Shown here: positions 24,610 through 33,264 of the stretch, one piece after another
How the letters are laid out: every line of letters begins with the position of its first letter
How positions within the stretch are numbered: position 1 is the stretch's first letter
Assembly (NCBI GenBank): GCA_947178125.1
Contig: CAMWXB010000022.1
Location: forward strand, 1 to 52,657
From: an uncultured Lachnospiraceae bacterium
Lineage (GTDB): Bacteria > Bacillota > Clostridia > Lachnospirales > Lachnospiraceae
Direction: 5' to 3'
Length of the DNA stretch: 52,657 nt
Position numbers and translations under genes: made by a program
Notes under the pieces: generated by a model
What the model was told of the DNA's origin: nothing
The model's input: only the letters and a program-made list of their open reading frames with translations
Database searches by the model: none

Positions 24610-24996
24610 ATGGCTAAAGGACATAGATCCCAGATAAAAAGAGAAAGAAATGCGAACAAGGATACAAGACCCTCAGCAAAGTTATCTTATGCGAGAGTGT
24701 CTGTACAAAAAGCTTGTTTCGTATTAGATGCCATCAGAGGCAAGGATGTAACTACAGCATTAGCTATTCTGGAATATAATCCAAGATACGCATCCAGCAT
24801 CATTAAGAAATTATTGGAATCAGCAATCGCGAACGCTGAGAACAATAACGGAATGAATGCAGAGAACCTTTATATTGCGGAATGTTACGCAAATAAAGGA
24901 CCTACTATGAAGAGAATCAGACCAAGAGCGCAGGGCAGGGCTTATCGTATCGAGAAGAGAATGAGCCATATCACAGTTGTTCTGGATGAAAGATAG
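24610..24996 (+). CDS. rplV: 50S ribosomal protein L22
   Basis: The 128-residue L22 has a beta-hairpin that reaches into the exit tunnel opposite L4. ARVSVQKACFVLDAIRGKDV and YANKGPTMKRIRPRAQGRAYRI are canonical. Strong AAAGGAGG upstream. A short N-terminal extension (KGHRSQIKRERNANKDTR) is usual in this clostridial group. Confidence 0.98.
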   Translation: MAKGHRSQIKRERNANKDTRPSAKLSYARVSVQKACFVLDAIRGKDVTTALAILEYNPRYASSIIKKLLESAIANAENNNGMNAENLYIAECYANKGPTMKRIRPRAQGRAYRIEKRMSHITVVLDER

Positions 24997-25020
24997 GGAT
25001 GATATAGGAAGGAGAAAAAC

Positions 25021-25677
25021 ATGGGACAGAAAGTTAATCCTCACGGCCTCAGAGTCGGCATAATTAAAGAATGGGATTCCAAATGGTATGCTGATGCGGA
25101 ATTTTCTGATTTCTTAGTAGAAGATTACAACATCAGAAAGTACCTGAAGAAGAAATTATACAGCGCTGGTATCTCCAAGATTGAAATCGAGAGAGCATCG
25201 GACAGAGTGAAAATTGTTATTTATACCGCAAAACCGGGTGTAGTAATCGGTAAGGGCGGTGCAGAGATTGAAGTTACCAAGAAAGAACTTTCCAAGCTGA
25301 CGAACAAGAAAGTTCTGGTAGATATTAAGGAAATCAAGAGACCGGACAGAGATGCACAGCTTGTCGCAGAGAACATTGCACAGCAGCTGGAGAATCGTGT
25401 ATCCTTCAGACGTGCCATGAAATCCTGCATGGGCAGAACCATGAAGGCAGGCGCGCTCGGTATCAAGACAGCCTGCTCCGGACGTCTCGGCGGTGCTGAT
25501 ATGGCTCGTACAGAGTTTTACAGTGATGGTACGATTCCGCTTCAGACTTTAAGAGCTGATATTGATTACGGCTTTGCAGAAGCTGATACAACTTATGGTA
25601 AAGTTGGTGTCAAAGTATGGATTTACAAAGGCGAGGTACTTCCTACTAAATCAAACAAGGAAGGGAGCGATAAATAA
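25021..25677 (+). CDS. rpsC: 30S ribosomal protein S3
   Basis: The 218-residue S3 guards the mRNA entry tunnel. [21 protein letters not shown] starts it. [16 protein letters not shown] is the KH-domain GxxG loop, and [14 protein letters not shown] with [13 protein letters not shown] is the C-terminal domain. Arginine is mainly AGA and proline CCG/CCT here, in contrast to rplP. Its stop overlaps the rplP start by one base. Confidence 0.98.
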   Translation: MGQKVNPHGLRVGIIKEWDSKWYADAEFSDFLVEDYNIRKYLKKKLYSAGISKIEIERASDRVKIVIYTAKPGVVIGKGGAEIEVTKKELSKLTNKKVLVDIKEIKRPDRDAQLVAENIAQQLENRVSFRRAMKSCMGRTMKAGALGIKTACSGRLGGADMARTEFYSDGTIPLQTLRADIDYGFAEADTTYGKVGVKVWIYKGEVLPTKSNKEGSDK

Positions 25678-26114
25678 TGTTAATGCCAAAAAGAGTAAAA
25701 CGTCGTAAACAGTTCCGTGGTTCTATGGCAGGAAAAGCTACTCGTGGTAATACGATCACTTATGGTGAGTGGGGTATTGTAGCAATGGAACCATGTTGGA
25801 TTAAATCGAACCAGATTGAAGCAGCCCGTGTTGCGATGACTCGTTATATCAAACGTGGTGGTAAAGTCTGGATTAAGATTTTCCCTGATAAACCAGTAAC
25901 AGCAAAACCAGCAGAAACACGTATGGGTTCCGGAAAAGGTACCTTGGAATACTGGGTAGCAGTTGTTAAGCCAGGACGCGTAATGTTCGAAATCGCAGGA
26001 GTATCCGAAGAAGTAGCAAAAGAAGCATTACGTCTTGCAACACATAAGCTTCCATGTAGATGTAAAATCGTTTCTAAAGCAGACTTGGAAGGCGGTGTAT
26101 CAAATGAAAACTAA
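25677..26114 (+). CDS. rplP: 50S ribosomal protein L16
   Basis: The 145-residue L16 organises the A site and 5S rRNA region. [53 protein letters not shown] and [17 protein letters not shown] are canonical. The first ATG overlaps the rpsC stop; a second, at 25683, is possible. Codon use differs from both neighbours: arginine is nearly all CGT and proline nearly all CCA, while rpsC prefers AGA and CCG/CCT. This could reflect recombination or selection and is treated as a finding. Confidence 0.98.
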   Translation: MLMPKRVKRRKQFRGSMAGKATRGNTITYGEWGIVAMEPCWIKSNQIEAARVAMTRYIKRGGKVWIKIFPDKPVTAKPAETRMGSGKGTLEYWVAVVKPGRVMFEIAGVSEEVAKEALRLATHKLPCRCKIVSKADLEGGVSNEN

Positions 26115-26313
26115 TAAGTATGTAGAAGATTTACAGAAAAAATCAGATGCAGAATTAGCACAGGAACTGGTAGATGCTAAAAAAGAACTTTTCAATTTGA
26201 GATTCCAGAACGCAACAAATCAGTTAGATAATACGGCAAGAATTAAAGAAGTAAGAAGAAATATCGCAAGAATTCAGACCGTAATCACCCAGAAAGCGAA
26301 AGCGGCTAATTAG
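26104..26313 (+). CDS. rpmC: 50S ribosomal protein L29
   Basis: The 69-residue L29 is a two-helix protein beside L23 at the tunnel exit. [30 protein letters not shown] and [20 protein letters not shown] are canonical. It overlaps the rplP end by 11 bases in another frame; GGAAGGCGG inside rplP serves as ribosome binding site. Confidence 0.97.
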   Translation: MKTNKYVEDLQKKSDAELAQELVDAKKELFNLRFQNATNQLDNTARIKEVRRNIARIQTVITQKAKAAN

Positions 26314-26327
26314 GAGGAGGATGTGTC

Positions 26328-26582
26328 GTGGAAAGAAATTTGAGAAAAACCCGTACTGGCAAAGTGACCAGTAATAAAATGGATAAGACAATTGTTGTAG
26401 CGATTGAAGACCATGTTAAGCATCCGCTTTACGGCAAAATTGTAAAAAAGACCTATAAGCTGAAAGCACATGATGAAAAGAATGAGTGCAACATTGGCGA
26501 TACCGTTAAAGTAATGGAGACAAGGCCGTTATCGAAAGATAAAAGATGGAGACTTGTTGAAGTTGTCGAAAAAGTGAAATAG
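26328..26582 (+). CDS. rpsQ: 30S ribosomal protein S17
   Basis: The 84-residue S17 is an OB-fold early 16S rRNA-binding protein. [41 protein letters not shown] and [14 protein letters not shown] are canonical. It starts with GTG behind GGAGGAGG with seven-base spacing. Confidence 0.97.
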   Translation: MERNLRKTRTGKVTSNKMDKTIVVAIEDHVKHPLYGKIVKKTYKLKAHDEKNECNIGDTVKVMETRPLSKDKRWRLVEVVEKVK

Positions 26583-26602
26583 GCTGGAAGGAGAAAGGTA
26601 GT

Positions 26603-26971
26603 ATGATTCAACAGGAAAGCAGACTCAAGGTTGCTGATAACACTGGTGCTAAAGAACTTCTGTGCATCAGAGTCGTAGGTGGATCTACAAGAAGATATGC
26701 ACGCATTGGCGATATTATTGTTGCTACTGTTAAAGATGCAACACCAGGCGGCGTTGTAAAAAAAGGCGATGTTGTGAAGGCCGTAGTTGTTCGCAGCGTA
26801 AAAGGTGCTCGTCGTAAAGACGGTTCTTATATCAGATTTGACGAAAATGCTGCTGTTATCATCAAAGATGACAAGACTCCGAGAGGAACCCGTATTTTTG
26901 GACCAGTAGCAAGAGAGCTTCGTGATAAACAGTTTATGAAAATTGTTTCACTGGCTCCGGAAGTATTATAG
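26603..26971 (+). CDS. rplN: 50S ribosomal protein L14
   Basis: The 122-residue L14 forms part of the subunit interface and binds RsfS in other bacteria. [44 protein letters not shown] and [13 protein letters not shown] are canonical. It is followed by rplX after 11 bp. Confidence 0.98.
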   Translation: MIQQESRLKVADNTGAKELLCIRVVGGSTRRYARIGDIIVATVKDATPGGVVKKGDVVKAVVVRSVKGARRKDGSYIRFDENAAVIIKDDKTPRGTRIFGPVARELRDKQFMKIVSLAPEVL

Positions 26972-26982
26972 GAGGTGCCGGT

Positions 26983-27294
26983 ATGTCAACAATGAAGATT
27001 AAAAAGGGCGATACCGTAAAAGTTATCGCCGGCAAGGATAAAGACAAAGAAGGCAAAGTCGTTTCCGTAGACAGAAAGAACGGCAGAGTCTTAGTGGAAG
27101 GAATTAATAAAATTACAAAGCATGAGAAACCTTCGGCTGCAAATCAGAACGGTGGTATCGTTCAGAAAGAGGCTCCAATCGATATTTCCAATGTTATGTA
27201 TGTGCACAAAGGAAAACCGACGAGAATCGGTTTTAAGATGGAGAATGGCAAGAAGGTTCGTTTCGCGAAATCCACAGGCGACATCGTTGATTAA
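26983..27294 (+). CDS. rplX: 50S ribosomal protein L24
   Basis: The 103-residue L24 is an assembly initiator with a KOW motif ([20 protein letters not shown]). [17 protein letters not shown] and [12 protein letters not shown] follow as usual. GGAGG lies before the ATG. Spacing to rplE is 24 bp. Confidence 0.98.
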   Translation: MSTMKIKKGDTVKVIAGKDKDKEGKVVSVDRKNGRVLVEGINKITKHEKPSAANQNGGIVQKEAPIDISNVMYVHKGKPTRIGFKMENGKKVRFAKSTGDIVD

Positions 27295-27318
27295 TTCTAA
27301 GGAAGGAGGTCTAAAAAG

Positions 27319-27858
27319 TTGAGTAGACTTAAAGATATGTATAAAGACGAGATCGTAGATGCTATGATCAAGAAGTTTGGATATAAAAATATTATGGAAG
27401 TTCCAAAACTTGATAAGATCGTAATCAACATGGGTGTTGGTGAAGCGAAGGAAAATGCAAAAGTTTTGGAATCAGCTGTCAGTGATATGGAAACCATCAC
27501 AGGACAGAAAGCAATTATTACCAAGGCTAAGAACTCTATTGCTAACTTCAAAATCAGAGAAGGTCAGGCAATCGGATGTAAGACAACTCTTCGCGGTGAT
27601 AAGATGTATGAGTTCCTTGACAGACTGGTAAATCTTGCATTGCCCCGTGTGCGCGACTTCAGAGGTGTAAATCCTAACGCATTCGACGGCAGAGGAAATT
27701 ATGCACTTGGAATCAAGGAACAGCTTATTTTCCCGGAAATCGAATATGATAAGATTGACAAGGTAAGAGGTATGGATGTTATCATCGTAACAACGGCTAA
27801 GACAGATGAAGAGGCCCGTGAGTTATTAAGATTGTTTAACATGCCATTTGCTAAGTAG
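27319..27858 (+). CDS. rplE: 50S ribosomal protein L5
   Basis: The 179-residue L5 binds 5S rRNA and contacts the P-site t[62 protein letters not shown] and [18 protein letters not shown] are canonical. It begins with TTG behind AAGGAGG. Confidence 0.98.
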   Translation: MSRLKDMYKDEIVDAMIKKFGYKNIMEVPKLDKIVINMGVGEAKENAKVLESAVSDMETITGQKAIITKAKNSIANFKIREGQAIGCKTTLRGDKMYEFLDRLVNLALPRVRDFRGVNPNAFDGRGNYALGIKEQLIFPEIEYDKIDKVRGMDVIIVTTAKTDEEARELLRLFNMPFAK

Positions 27859-27872
27859 AAGGAGGTAAATTC

Positions 27873-28058
27873 ATGGCTAAAACAGCAATGAAGATAAAGC
27901 AGCAGCGTAAACCTAAATTCTCTACGAGAGAATACAGCCGGTGCAAAATTTGTGGTCGTCCACATGCTTATTTAAGAAAATACGGAATTTGCAGAATTTG
28001 CTTCCGTGAGTTAGCATATAAAGGTCAGATTCCTGGCGTTCGTAAAGCTAGCTGGTAA
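27873..28058 (+). CDS. rpsZ: 30S ribosomal protein S14, zinc-binding type (type Z)
   Basis: The 61-residue short S14 carries a zinc ribbon. [20 protein letters not shown] provides two CxxC pairs. It is the C+ form, so assembly depends on zinc; no zinc-free paralog is in the window. It is followed by a 185-nt structured spacer before rpsH. Confidence 0.98.
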   Translation: MAKTAMKIKQQRKPKFSTREYSRCKICGRPHAYLRKYGICRICFRELAYKGQIPGVRKASW

Positions 28059-28059
28059 A

Positions 28060-28190
28060 GTGTGAAGAGAAGTTCTAAAGCTCACGCCAATGGGCGTTTC
28101 GCTAAGAACTTCTACGGTTCGCGAAGCGAACCCTCTTCACACCGAAGAATGTCTCTGACGAGCCATTCTTCATAGCGGGTTTGTCGCTAT
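28060..28190 (+). repeat. CTAAG-type module with three-way junction (rpsZ-rpsH spacer)
   Basis: The outer stem GTGTGAAGAG (28060-28069) pairs perfectly with CTCTTCACAC (28133-28142). It encloses an AGAAGTTCT/AAGAACTTCT hairpin with TTCTAAA facing CTAAGAA, and a second hairpin GGTTCGC/GCGAACC (28116-28132). Downstream, GAAGAATG/CATTCTTC (28144-28171) and ATAGCG/CGCTAT (28172-28190) form two more. A close relative lies upstream of truA (47063-47230). The last 50 nt before rpsH hold only the ribosome binding site. Confidence 0.8.
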
Positions 28191-28243
28191 AGCATCCAAA
28201 CTCGCAGGCTGAGGTAATTTAAATTAAGAAGGAGGCAATTCAA

Positions 28244-28645
28244 ATGACAATGAGCGATCCTATTGCAGATATGCTTACAAGAATCCGTAATGCAAATACT
28301 GCAAAACATGATACAGTAGATGTGCCGTCATCTAAAATGAAGCTGGCTATTGCACAGATTCTTCTGGATGAAGGGTATATTAAGAAATTCGATATAATTG
28401 AAGATGGAAATTTCAAAACGATCCATATTACATTAAAATATGGCGAGGATAAGAACGATAAGATTATTTCCGGTATCAAGAGAATTTCCAAACCTGGTCT
28501 TCGTGTATATGCCGGTAAAGAAGAACTGCCGAAAGTTCTTGGCGGTCTTGGTATTGCAATCATCTCTACCAACCAGGGTGTTATCACGGATAAGAAGGCC
28601 AGAGAGCTTCAGGTCGGCGGCGAAGTGTTAGCGTTCGTCTGGTAA
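28244..28645 (+). CDS. rpsH: 30S ribosomal protein S8
   Basis: The 133-residue S8 is a central-domain 16S rRNA-binding protein and the usual repressor of the spc operon. [33 protein letters not shown] and [21 protein letters not shown] are canonical. AGAAGGAGG precedes it. It lies between two hairpin-rich spacers (185 nt before, 281 nt after), where S8 or RNases might act; that is inference. Confidence 0.98.
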   Translation: MTMSDPIADMLTRIRNANTAKHDTVDVPSSKMKLAIAQILLDEGYIKKFDIIEDGNFKTIHITLKYGEDKNDKIISGIKRISKPGLRVYAGKEELPKVLGGLGIAIISTNQGVITDKKARELQVGGEVLAFVW

Positions 28646-28646
28646 A

Positions 28647-28732
28647 CGACGAAAAGAATTTCTAAGGCGTCAAAGTACGCCGCCTAAGAAATACTATATT
28701 TCGTCGGAAAGAATTGCTGACGCAATTCTTCC
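28647..28732 (+). repeat. CTAAG-type hairpin module, first copy in rpsH-rplF spacer
   Basis: The outer stem CGACGAAA/TTTCGTCG (28647-28654 with 28699-28706) closes an inner stem with TTTCTAAGGCGT facing ACGCCGCCTAAGAAA. A second hairpin with GAATTGC/GCAATTC follows (28706-28732). The layout is the same as at 23143-23228, but the outer stem sequence differs. Confidence 0.8.
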
Positions 28733-28741
28733 AAGTGTTTC

Positions 28742-28828
28742 GGCTGACAAAAAGAATTTCTAAGGCGTCGAAGTATGCCGCCTAAGAAATGCTATGTTTC
28801 GGCGGACAGAATTGCAGGACAATTCTGT
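28742..28828 (+). repeat. CTAAG-type hairpin module, second copy in rpsH-rplF spacer
   Basis: TTTCTAAGGCGTC again faces GCCGCCTAAGAAA, and hairpin 2 pairs ACAGAATT with AATTCTGT (28806-28828). It lies about 99 bp after the first copy, so the two are a diverged tandem duplication. The outer stem is weaker. The remaining 98 nt to rplF are AT-rich with no further clear structure. Confidence 0.75.
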
Positions 28829-28926
28829 TGGGTTGAGAAGAATTAGTTTGTTCAAGCAATTTTGTCGGGTTAATAAAATAATAACAATAGCGCATGGCGC
28901 ACAAATAAAATTAGGAGGGTACGGGC

Positions 28927-29469
28927 ATGTCACGAATAGGAAGAATGCCAATCGCAATTCCTGCAGGAGTTACTGTGGATGTTGCAGAAAATAATAAAGT
29001 GACTGTAAAAGGTCCAAAGGGAACACTTGAGAGAGTGCTTCCGGCTGAGATGGAAATCAAAGTAGAGGGCGCGGAAGTTCTTGTTTCCAGACCGAACGAC
29101 TTAAAGAAAATGAAATCCTTACATGGTCTGACAAGAACATTGATTCACAATATGGTTGTCGGTGTGACCGATGGATTCGAAAAGAAACTGGAAGTAAACG
29201 GTGTTGGTTACAGAGCATCCAAATCAGGCAAGGTACTGACCCTGAACCTTGGATATTCCCATCCGGTCGAGATGACTGATCCGGAAGGCATTGAGACCGT
29301 TATGGAAGGACAGAACGTCATCATCGTTAAAGGTATTGATAAAGAAAAAGTTGGCCAATTCGCTGCTGAGATCAGAGATAAGAGAAGACCGGAACCTTAT
29401 AAGGGCAAAGGTATTAAATATGCTGATGAAACGATCAGACGTAAAGTTGGTAAGACTGGTAAGAAATAA
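28927..29469 (+). CDS. rplF: 50S ribosomal protein L6
   Basis: The 180-residue L6 lies at the base of the L7/L12 stalk. [55 protein letters not shown] and [14 protein letters not shown] are canonical. AGGAGG lies ten bases before the ATG, at the end of the 281-nt spacer. Confidence 0.98.
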   Translation: MSRIGRMPIAIPAGVTVDVAENNKVTVKGPKGTLERVLPAEMEIKVEGAEVLVSRPNDLKKMKSLHGLTRTLIHNMVVGVTDGFEKKLEVNGVGYRASKSGKVLTLNLGYSHPVEMTDPEGIETVMEGQNVIIVKGIDKEKVGQFAAEIRDKRRPEPYKGKGIKYADETIRRKVGKTGKK

Positions 29470-29489
29470 CAGATAAGGAGAGTATGAAA

Positions 29490-29858
29490 ATGGTTAGTAA
29501 AGAATCGAGACAAAAAGTTCGTGTTAAAAAGCATAGAAGAATGCGTAACCATTTAAGCGGTACTGCGCAGAAACCACGCTTGGCTGTATTCAGAAGTAAT
29601 AATCATATGTATGCTCAAATTATTGACGATACAGTTGGAAATACATTAGTTGCAGCTTCTACTCTGGAAAAAGAGGTCAAGGCTGAACTGGAAAAGACCA
29701 ATAACGTTGATGCCGCAGCATATTTAGGAACAGTAATTGCTAAGAGAGCAGTTGAAAAAGGTATTAAGACGGTTGTTTTTGACAGAGGCGGCTTTATATA
29801 CCAGGGTAAAATTGCAGCATTAGCTGATGCAGCCAGAGAAGCTGGATTAGAATTCTAG
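29490..29858 (+). CDS. rplR: 50S ribosomal protein L18
   Basis: The 122-residue L18 binds 5S r[38 protein letters not shown] and [26 protein letters not shown] are canonical. The start at 29490 has AAGGAG ten bases upstream; the ATG at 29484 is only four bases from it and would add two residues. Confidence 0.97.
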   Translation: MVSKESRQKVRVKKHRRMRNHLSGTAQKPRLAVFRSNNHMYAQIIDDTVGNTLVAASTLEKEVKAELEKTNNVDAAAYLGTVIAKRAVEKGIKTVVFDRGGFIYQGKIAALADAAREAGLEF

Positions 29859-29876
29859 GAAGGGAGAGAAAATCAC

Positions 29877-30386
29877 ATGAGACATACAATCATTGATGCC
29901 AGTCAGTTAGAATTGACTGAAAAAGTTGTAACTATCAAACGTGTTACTAAGGTTGTAAAGGGTGGTCGTAACTTCCGTTTCACAGCATTGGTAGTTGTAG
30001 GGGATGGCAACGGTCATGTAGGGGCCGGACTTGGAAAGGCAACTGAAATTCCGGAGGCTATCCGTAAAGGAAAAGAGGACGCAATCAAGAATCTGGTAAC
30101 GGTTGCTCTTGACCCGAACCACAGTATTACACATGATTTTATCGGACAGTTTGGTTCCGCATCTGTTCTCTTAAAGAGAGCTCCGGAAGGTACCGGTATC
30201 ATCGCCGGCGGTCCTGCCCGTGTCGTATGCGAGCTTGCAGGCATTTCCAATATCCGTACGAAATCTTTGGGTTCTAACAACAAACAGAATGTCGTACTTG
30301 CTACAATCGCAGGTCTTCGCCAGTTAAAGACTCCTGAAGAGGTGGCTAAGAACCGTGGTAAGTCTGTTGAAGAAGTTATGGCTTAA
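29877..30386 (+). CDS. rpsE: 30S ribosomal protein S5
   Basis: The 169-residue S5 helps decoding fidelity and mRNA unwinding. [33 protein letters not shown] is the double-stranded RNA-binding domain, and [19 protein letters not shown] lies in the C-terminal domain. GGGAGAG precedes the ATG. Confidence 0.98.
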   Translation: MRHTIIDASQLELTEKVVTIKRVTKVVKGGRNFRFTALVVVGDGNGHVGAGLGKATEIPEAIRKGKEDAIKNLVTVALDPNHSITHDFIGQFGSASVLLKRAPEGTGIIAGGPARVVCELAGISNIRTKSLGSNNKQNVVLATIAGLRQLKTPEEVAKNRGKSVEEVMA

Positions 30387-30433
30387 TGTAAAAGTCAGAT
30401 TGCAAAAGACTGAGAAAGGAGCAGGGATATAAA

Positions 30434-30631
30434 ATGGCAGCAAAAAAAGCAGAAAAAACGTTGAAAATAACATTAGTGAAATCTACGATTGGCCAGATTC
30501 CGAAGGCGAAAGCAACAATTGAAGCAATGGGGCTCAGAAAAATCGGGCAGACCGTTGAATTACCGGATAATGGCGCTACACATGGCCAGATTCAGAGAGT
30601 AAGACACATGGTCAAAGTAGAAGAAGCGTAA
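30434..30631 (+). CDS. rpmD: 50S ribosomal protein L30
   Basis: The 65-residue L30 has the family core [33 protein letters not shown]. An N-terminal alanine/lysine extension (AAKKAEK) is short. AAAGGAG lies 11-12 bases upstream, at the end of a 47-nt gap. Confidence 0.97.
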   Translation: MAAKKAEKTLKITLVKSTIGQIPKAKATIEAMGLRKIGQTVELPDNGATHGQIQRVRHMVKVEEA

Positions 30632-30666
30632 ATCGGAAATTTCATAGAGAAAGGAGCATAGTTAGC

Positions 30667-31107
30667 ATGGAATTATCAAATTTAAGACCTGCAGAAGGTT
30701 CCAAACACAGTGATAATTTTAGAAGAGGCCGCGGACATGGTTCAGGAAACGGCAAGACGGCCGGTAAAGGACATAAAGGCCAGAAAGCCCGTTCCGGAGC
30801 ACCGAGAATCGGTTTTGAAGGTGGTCAGATGCCATTATACAGACGTATTCCCAAGAGAGGTTTCAAATGCAGAAACACGAAGGAAATCGTTGCGGTTAAT
30901 CTGAGTGCACTGGAAGTATTTGACAACGGGGCTACGGTTGACGTTGATGCGTTACTGGAAAAAGGAATTGTAAAACATCCTCGTGATGGTGTTAAAATCC
31001 TTGGAAATGGAGAATTGACCAAAAAACTCGATGTAAAGGTTAACGCGTACAGCGCATCCGCAAAAGAAAAGATCGAGGCACTTGGTGGAACAACAGAGGT
31101 GATGTAA
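30667..31107 (+). CDS. rplO: 50S ribosomal protein L15
   Basis: The 146-residue L15 is a late assembly protein. [34 protein letters not shown] is the glycine/arginine-rich N-terminus, followed by [17 protein letters not shown]. The stop overlaps the secY start by one base, coupling the two. Confidence 0.98.
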   Translation: MELSNLRPAEGSKHSDNFRRGRGHGSGNGKTAGKGHKGQKARSGAPRIGFEGGQMPLYRRIPKRGFKCRNTKEIVAVNLSALEVFDNGATVDVDALLEKGIVKHPRDGVKILGNGELTKKLDVKVNAYSASAKEKIEALGGTTEVM

Positions 31108-32420
31108 TGTTTACAACCCTAAAAAATGCTTTTAAAATCAAGGAATTAAGAAAGAAAATCTTTTTTACATTCGCAATGTTAGTTGTGATCCGTTTTGGGT
31201 CACAGCTTCCGGTTCCCGGTGTGGACAGAACCTATTTTGCATCATGGTTCGCACAGCAGACCGGCGATGCGTTTAATTTCTTGGATGCTTTTACAGGCGG
31301 CTCCTTTTTAAGGATGTCCGTTCTGGCATTGAGTATCACGCCGTATATCACATCATCCATTATCATGCAGCTGCTTACCATTGCAATTCCGAAACTGGAA
31401 GAGATGCAGCGTGACGGCGAAGACGGCAGAAAGAAGATTGCATCCATTACCCGGTATGTGACGGTTGGGCTTTCTTTGATCGAATCATCTGCTATGGCGA
31501 TTGGTTTTGGCCGTCAGGGCCTGCTTGAGACCTATAATGTATTCAGTATCATTACGGTCGTTGCGGCGTTGACTGCGGGTAGTGCATTCCTGATGTGGAT
31601 TGGTGAAAGGATTACCGAAAACGGTGTCGGAAACGGTATTTCCATCGTTCTGACAATCAACATTATTTCCCGGATGCCGGCAGATATTACAACGCTGTTT
31701 GAGCAGTTCGTTTTCGGCAGATCGATTGCGAAAGCAGTTGTAGCGGCTCTGATCATATTTGCAATTATTATTGGGATGGTTGTTCTTGTCATTATATTAA
31801 ATAATGGCGTAAGAAAAATTCCGGTGCAGTATGCGAAAAAGGTACAGGGCAGAAAGATGGTCGGCGGACAGACCACAAATATTCCATTAAAGGTAAATAC
31901 CTCGGGTGTTATTCCTGTTATCTTCGCATCTTCCCTGATGCAGCTTCCGGTCATTGTCTGTTCTTTCTTTAATATTAACGGAACGGGCTTCTGGGGAGAC
32001 GTTTTGAGAGGATTGAATTCGAGCTACTGGTGCAATCCGGAACAGCCTGTTTATTCAATTGGTCTGGTCGTATATGTAGCACTGGTCATTGCATTTGCCT
32101 ACTTCTATACTTCCATTACTTTCAATCCGCTTGAAATTGCCGATAATATGAAGCGGCAGGGTGGTTTTATTCCGGGTATCAGACCGGGTAAGCCGACCAG
32201 TGATTATCTGACGAAGATTTTGAACTACATCGTTTTCATCGGCGCAGTCGGACTTACAATCGTGTGCGTTATACCGTATTTCTTTAACGGTGTTTTCAAT
32301 GCGAGCGTGTCTTTCGGCGGAACAAGTCTCATCATTATCGTCAGCGTTGTTCTGGAGACGATAAAGCAGATTGAATCGCAGATGATGGTTCGGAATTATA
32401 AAGGTTTTTTAAACGACTAA
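31107..32420 (+). CDS. secY: Preprotein translocase channel subunit SecY
   Basis: The 437-residue ten-TM channel protein moves Sec substrates with SecA, SecE and SecG. RFGSQLPVPGVDR, FTGGSFLRMSVLALSITPYITSSIIMQLL (plug and TM2 region), ITENGVGNGIS, and FYTSITFNPLEIADNMKRQGGFIPGIRPG are diagnostic. It overlaps the end of rplO by one base. It is followed by a 174-nt gap with a duplicated hairpin arm and a terminator-like hairpin. Confidence 0.98.
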   Translation: MFTTLKNAFKIKELRKKIFFTFAMLVVIRFGSQLPVPGVDRTYFASWFAQQTGDAFNFLDAFTGGSFLRMSVLALSITPYITSSIIMQLLTIAIPKLEEMQRDGEDGRKKIASITRYVTVGLSLIESSAMAIGFGRQGLLETYNVFSIITVVAALTAGSAFLMWIGERITENGVGNGISIVLTINIISRMPADITTLFEQFVFGRSIAKAVVAALIIFAIIIGMVVLVIILNNGVRKIPVQYAKKVQGRKMVGGQTTNIPLKVNTSGVIPVIFASSLMQLPVIVCSFFNINGTGFWGDVLRGLNSSYWCNPEQPVYSIGLVVYVALVIAFAYFYTSITFNPLEIADNMKRQGGFIPGIRPGKPTSDYLTKILNYIVFIGAVGLTIVCVIPYFFNGVFNASVSFGGTSLIIIVSVVLETIKQIESQMMVRNYKGFLND

Positions 32421-32431
32421 AGCAACATGAA

Positions 32432-32530
32432 AAGATGTTCTAAGACAAACGCAAAGAGATGTTCTAAGACACCGCATCAGAGGATGCGCTGCCTGAGAAC
32501 ATCTAGCTGTCGTTTTACGACAGTTTTTTG
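32432..32530 (+). terminator. Hairpin repeat and terminator-like structure between secY and adk
   Basis: AGATGTTCTAAGAC appears twice, at about 32433 and 32457. Only the second copy is followed closely by its partner CTGAGAACATCT (ending 32504), so the two left arms compete for one right arm. Right after it, CTGTCG/CGACAG (32507-32523) plus TTTTTT forms a short terminator-like hairpin. This may reduce transcription into adk or be bypassed. The 65 nt up to adk hold nothing else clear. Confidence 0.6.
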
Positions 32531-32594
32531 CGTTATTTTGGGATTTATGCATTGGCAGAGTAGAAATGAAATGGTTGGGGAGAAGGATAAGATT

Positions 32595-33236
32595 ATGAAG
32601 ATTATTATGTTAGGTGCGCCGGGGGCAGGAAAGGGTACGCAGGCGCAGATGATCGCCGATAAATATGGAATACCTCATGTTTCGACAGGAGATATTTTCA
32701 GAGAAAATGTAAAGAATGGTACAGAACTTGGCATGGAAGCCAAAAAGTATATGGATCAGGGAGCGCTTGTTCCCGATGAGTTAACAGTCAGGATACTGCT
32801 TGACAGAGTTGCGCAGGATGACTGCAGGAATGGTTATGTGCTGGATGGTTTTCCGAGAACGATTCCGCAGGCAGAAGTTCTGGATAAGGCCATCAAAGAA
32901 CTTGGTGACAAGATTGATTATGCAATTAACGTAGAAGTACCGGATGAGAACATTGTCAGGAGAATGTCGGGAAGACGTGCCTGTCTTTCATGCGGCGCTA
33001 CTTTTCATATAGAACACATACCGCCGAAACAGGAGGGAATCTGTGACAGATGCGGTAAAGAATTGATACAGCGTGATGATGACAAAGAAGAAACGGTAAA
33101 GAACCGGCTCGATGTATATCATGAGCAGACACAGCCGCTGATCGATTATTACACCGGACAGAATATTTTGAAGACAGTTGACGGCACAGCGGATATGATG
33201 GATGTATTTGCTGCAATTACAGAGATTCTCGGTTAA
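32595..33236 (+). CDS. adk: Adenylate kinase, zinc-containing LID form
   Basis: The 213-residue enzyme catalyses ATP + AMP to 2 ADP. GAPGAGKGTQAQ is the P-loop, VSTGDIFRENV and DGFPRTIPQAEVL are the AMP-binding and catalytic segments. The LID domain carries CLSCG and CDRCG, a four-cysteine zinc site typical of Gram-positive enzymes. The start at 32595 has GAAGGA nine bases upstream; the longer frame begins inside the hairpin repeat. Confidence 0.98.
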   Translation: MKIIMLGAPGAGKGTQAQMIADKYGIPHVSTGDIFRENVKNGTELGMEAKKYMDQGALVPDELTVRILLDRVAQDDCRNGYVLDGFPRTIPQAEVLDKAIKELGDKIDYAINVEVPDENIVRRMSGRRACLSCGATFHIEHIPPKQEGICDRCGKELIQRDDDKEETVKNRLDVYHEQTQPLIDYYTGQNILKTVDGTADMMDVFAAITEILG

Positions 33237-33264
33237 TACTCTATGAAAGGCTTGGGGGATTAGA

